Of a stretch of DNA of 64,000 bases, positions 57,876-64,000 are shown piece by piece. Numbering within the stretch: the first letter of the stretch is position 1; every line of letters starts with the position of its first letter. The notes below the pieces were generated by a model. It did not search any database, had not been told where the DNA came from, and saw only the letters and a program-made list of their open reading frames with translations. The stretch lies in NCBI GenBank assembly GCA_025358355.1, contig JANYJX010000049.1, forward strand, positions 1 through 64,000. The letters are read 5' to 3'. The position numbers were made by a program, and so were the translations under genes. Source of the DNA: Actinomycetes bacterium (GTDB lineage Bacteria; Actinomycetota; Thermoleophilia; Gaiellales; Gaiellaceae).

Positions 57876-58412
57876 CTAGACCGTCGCGGCGGCGGCTTTG
57901 GCTTTCGTCGTCTTCGCAGCCTTCTTGGTGGCCGGCTTCGCGAGCACCTCGTCGAGCCAGGCGGCTGCTTCGTCCTCCGACATCGCCTTCGCGTACATGA
58001 GCTCCGAGGCGAGAATCTTCTTCGCCTTCACGTACATCTGCTTCTCACCAGTCGAGAGGCCCTTGTCGTGATCGCGCAGCGCGAGGTTGCGCACGACCTC
58101 GGCAAGCTCGAGGATGTCACCGGTCTTCATCTTGTCGCGGTTGTGCTTGAAGCGACGGTTCCAGTTCTTCGGCATCTCCGTGGAGACACCCGTCAACGCT
58201 CCCACAACGACCTCGACCATCTGCTCGTCGATCACCCAGCGGAGACCCACCTTTTCAGCGTTCTCGCACGGCACGTTAACGGTCATATCGTTGTGCAGGA
58301 TCTTGATCGTCAGGTACTCGCGTTCCTCACCGAGCACGATCCGCTTTTCCTTCGTCACGACGGTGCCTGCACCGTGGTGTGGATACACGACCTTGTCGCC
58401 GACCTCGAACAA
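57876..58412 (-). CDS. carD: CarD family transcriptional regulator
   Basis: FEVGDKVVYPHHGAGTVV, NWNRRFKHNRDKMKTGDILELAEVVRNL. Confidence 0.95.
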   Translation of the reverse strand: MFEVGDKVVYPHHGAGTVVTKEKRIVLGEEREYLTIKILHNDMTVNVPCENAEKVGLRWVIDEQMVEVVVGALTGVSTEMPKNWNRRFKHNRDKMKTGDILELAEVVRNLALRDHDKGLSTGEKQMYVKAKKILASELMYAKAMSEDEAAAWLDEVLAKPATKKAAKTTKAKAAAATV

Positions 58413-58504
58413 TCCAAGCCTCCCCGCCGTATCGATTCGAGTAGTCCGACTGCCTACAAAAAGCGCCGGCAGTAGACGAACTCCGCCGACGAATCAGTCA
58501 CAGT

Positions 58505-59929
58505 CTAGCCGCTCTGGTCGATTTCCGTCAGGGTTTTCGCACGACCCGGGTTCCGCGACAATCCCGGCCCTAATCCTTGCGCGATCGCCGATCGCAACGA
58601 GTCTGCTTCGGACAGGCGCAGCGCCTTGCCAGAGCCTTCGCGCGCCGGCGGCGTGCCCGCGGGCACGACCACCGTGCGAACCCCGAACTTGCCGCACTCC
58701 TCGAGCCGCCTCTCGGACTGACCGGCTTGGCGAAGGCGGCCGGTAAGACCAACCTCGCCGAACGCGGCGATGCCTTCCACGACAGGCGCACCGCGCGCCG
58801 CAGACGCGATGGCCAGCGCGATCGCGAGATCGGCGCCCGGCTCGTCGATCCGTACGCCGCCCGCGACGTTCACGAAGACGTCCGCAGACCCAAGCGAGAT
58901 GCCAGCGTGCCGAGACAGAACCGCAACGATCATCGCGAGCCGTTTCGGATCGACCCCTGTCCCGACGCGCCGCGGCATCGCGAGGTCGGTGGGAGCGACA
59001 AGCGACTGGATCTCGAGCAGTAACGGCCGCGTGCCTTCGAGCGCGCAGGCGACCGCCGCGCCGACCTCGCCTGCCTCCGTGTGGCCGAACAACGCGGACG
59101 GATCGGGGACGCCGACGAGTCCTTCGCCGGTCATCTCGAAGATGCCGAGCTCGTTGGTCGAGCCGAAGCGGTTCTTCGCGGCCCGGAGGATGCGATGCGA
59201 GTGGTAGCGATCGCCCTCGAACTGAAGGACGCAGTCGACAAGGTGCTCGAGTACGCGAGGCCCCGCCACGGCGCCATCTTTCGTCACGTGCCCGACGAGG
59301 ACGATCGCAACGCCGTGCTCCTTCGCAGTCCGAAGCAGGCGGGCCGCCGACTCGCGCACTTGAGCGACGGAGCCAGGCGCGGAGCCGAGCTCCGATGAGT
59401 AGAGCGTCTGGATCGAATCGACGACGCAAACGTCGGGCCGTTCACGCTCGAGCGTGGCGCAGACCGACTCGAGCTCCGTCTCGGCGAGGATCTCGACCGA
59501 GTCGGCGCCACCGAGGCGCGCCGCGCGAAGCTTGACCTGGGCAACCGACTCCTCGCCTGTCACGAGCACAGCGCGCCGGCCGGCGCGCGAGATCGCGCCA
59601 AGCGCCATGAGCAAGAGCGTCGACTTGCCAACGCCCGGCTCGCCACCAACAAGGACGAGCGACGCCGGGACAATGCCGCCTCCGAGGACACGATCGAGCT
59701 CTGGCACGCCGGTGGAGATTCGGTCGGCCTCGGCCACGTCGACCTCGGCAAGTCGCTGGAGTGGCATCGCCGCGCCACCGGTCGCCCCGCGTGTCTTCGT
59801 CGAAGTCTCCCGTGAGGTCAGCTCCTCAACGAGCGTGCCGAACGCCGCACAACCGGGGCAACGACCTAGCCAGCGACCCGTCGTTGTGCCGCATTCGGAA
59901 CACGTGAACTGGACGGCGACCTTGGCCAT
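58505..59929 (-). CDS. radA: DNA repair protein RadA
   Basis: N-terminal zinc motif CSECGTTTGRWLGRCPGC, Walker A GGEPGVGKST, KNRFGSTNELGIFEM, Lon-like C-terminus. Confidence 0.96.
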   Translation of the reverse strand: MAKVAVQFTCSECGTTTGRWLGRCPGCAAFGTLVEELTSRETSTKTRGATGGAAMPLQRLAEVDVAEADRISTGVPELDRVLGGGIVPASLVLVGGEPGVGKSTLLLMALGAISRAGRRAVLVTGEESVAQVKLRAARLGGADSVEILAETELESVCATLERERPDVCVVDSIQTLYSSELGSAPGSVAQVRESAARLLRTAKEHGVAIVLVGHVTKDGAVAGPRVLEHLVDCVLQFEGDRYHSHRILRAAKNRFGSTNELGIFEMTGEGLVGVPDPSALFGHTEAGEVGAAVACALEGTRPLLLEIQSLVAPTDLAMPRRVGTGVDPKRLAMIVAVLSRHAGISLGSADVFVNVAGGVRIDEPGADLAIALAIASAARGAPVVEGIAAFGEVGLTGRLRQAGQSERRLEECGKFGVRTVVVPAGTPPAREGSGKALRLSEADSLRSAIAQGLGPGLSRNPGRAKTLTEIDQSG

Positions 59930-59981
59930 GCACGGAGGGTAGCCGAACCGTCGGATGTTGTGTCGTCTGAATTGAAAACGG

Positions 59982-60442
59982 CTAGGGGAGGTGCTTGACG
60001 AACAAGACGCGATCCTCGCCCGGGCCGTCGTAGTCTGTCGCGACCCTGTCGACGACGAAGCCGAGCGCTTCGTGGAACGCTACCGACGCCGTGTTCGCCG
60101 GCGAGGTTACGCAGCGGACGACCAAGCGTCCGCGCTCCTTCGCAGCTACGAAGAAGCGCTCGTAGAGTTGTCGCCCGAGTCCCGAACCGCGGAGCTCCGG
60201 CGCGATGCCGACGAAATGGACGTACGCCTCGGAGTCGTCGGTCTGAGACAGGAAGCCGATCAGGAAGCCGGCGATCGTTCCGTCCTCGCGCTCGGCCACG
60301 AAGCTCGTCCCCTCGAAGTGGAGGAAGAACAACTTCGGCAGCATCGGCGCCATATCGCGCCCGCCCACCAGGCGTTCACATGCTGGATCACGCGCCCGTA
60401 GTCGGACGGCTGCGCGTGTCGAATGGTCGGGTCCATCGCCAT
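59982..60442 (-). CDS. GNAT N-acetyltransferase with apparent frameshift near 60355-60370
   Basis: N-terminus MAMDPTIRHAQPSDYGRVIQHVNAWWAG in one frame, remainder RDMAPMLPKLFFLHFEGTSFVAERE...IAPELRGSGLGRQLYERFF in another. Confidence 0.7.
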
Positions 60443-60447
60443 CTACG

Positions 60448-61302
60448 CTAGCCGCGCGGGCGCAGATACGCGAACCAGTAGACAGCGCCAACCAGAATCC
60501 CGCCGCCGATCACGTTGCCGACCGTCACGGGCAAGAGATTATGCAGCAGGAAACCGCCGACGGTCAGGTGCGAGAGGTCGGGCACGCCGCTGGCGCTCGC
60601 GACGAAACTCGTGTGATCCTTGACAAGAAGCGCGTACGGGATGAAGTACATGTTCGCGACCGAGTGCTCAAAGCCGGCTGCGACGAACGCTGCGATGGGC
60701 GGCACGACGGCCACGATCCTGTCGGTCGTCGAGCGCGCGCTGTAGGCCATCCAGACGGCGAGGCAGACAAGCACGTTGCAGAGGACGCCGAGCGCCATCG
60801 CCTGCCAAAAGCCGTACCCGGTCTTGGCCGCGCCGATCTTGAGCGCTGCCACGCCGACCTCGCCCTTGCCGAACTGGTACTGGCGGGAGGCGAGCATGAG
60901 CCCGGCGGTTCCGAGAGCGCCGACAAAGTTCCCGACGTAGACGATCGCCCAGTTCCGCAGCAGCCGGACGCTACTGACGCGTCGGCTCGCCCAGGCCATG
61001 ACGATCAGATTGTTCCCGGTGAAGAGCTCGGCGCCGGCGACGACGACGAGGATCAGGCCGAGCGAGAACGCGAGGCCAGCGAGTAGCCGAGCAACGCCGA
61101 ATGGGAGCCCCGAGCTACCTGCCGCGACGGTGGTAGAGAAGATCGCGCCGAGTGCGATGAAGGCGCCGGCGAGAACGGCGAGAACGAACGTCGTGACCGC
61201 CGGCAGACCCGCCTTGGTGACGCCTACGTCCTCGGCCTTGCGCGCAACCTCGATCGGGAGGAGCGCATCGAAGCCCGTTGTGGCAAGCGCCTGATCCGCC
61301 AT
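60448..61302 (-). CDS. Formate/nitrite transporter family protein
   Basis: VLAGAFIALGAIF, AGAELFTGNNLIVMAWASRRV, GFEHSVANMYFIPYAL, NVIGGGILVGAVYWFAY. Confidence 0.92.
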   Translation of the reverse strand: MADQALATTGFDALLPIEVARKAEDVGVTKAGLPAVTTFVLAVLAGAFIALGAIFSTTVAAGSSGLPFGVARLLAGLAFSLGLILVVVAGAELFTGNNLIVMAWASRRVSSVRLLRNWAIVYVGNFVGALGTAGLMLASRQYQFGKGEVGVAALKIGAAKTGYGFWQAMALGVLCNVLVCLAVWMAYSARSTTDRIVAVVPPIAAFVAAGFEHSVANMYFIPYALLVKDHTSFVASASGVPDLSHLTVGGFLLHNLLPVTVGNVIGGGILVGAVYWFAYLRPRG

Positions 61303-61391
61303 GGCGAGAGCATCGCCAGGCAACGGGTGCCATTGCATCAGGGGCGACTCGGAGCCGAGCCGCGGCTTTCCCGTCGCCAGCCTCGAGCGAC

Positions 61392-63935
<2,544 letters not shown>

Positions 63936-64000
63936 GGTGCCCTCGCCCGTCCTCTCGTCGCTCGTTACCGGAGTCCCCCTTATCGGCCGCTCCGGGTCGA

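Overview
This is a high-GC, gene-dense chromosomal window that looks actinobacterial. A deep-branching lineage such as Thermoleophilia/Gaiellales is my inference from gene content and is not proven. I support about 70 protein genes, one tRNA-Thr(TGT), one clear pseudogene, one probable frameshifted gene, one S-box (SAM-I-like) riboswitch, and several intergenic hairpins and operators. Main blocks: lipid modification (CFA synthase, DUF1365, FAD oxidoreductase, desaturase); two tandem tyrosine recombinases; purKE; TCA genes (gltA, IDH, mdh, and sucC/sucD with a methyltransferase between them); an acyl-CoA carboxylase region; two divergent non-heme Fe dioxygenase genes; a polyamine uptake/GABA transaminase locus with a PucR regulator; and a housekeeping block clpC-radA-carD-ispD-ispF ... 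gltX-cysS-rlmB-yacP-sigH whose order resembles the Bacillus clpC-to-sigH region. I found no CRISPR array, prophage, transposase or recognisable defence system. The strongest non-coding observations are the S-box aptamer abutting the Shine-Dalgarno of a homocysteine S-methyltransferase, a 5'UTR inverted repeat covering the Shine-Dalgarno of a DEAD-box helicase, a duplicated 13-bp PadR-type operator with a leaderless promoter, and a palindrome that contains both stop codons of a convergent gene pair. All family calls come from reading protein motifs without database searches.
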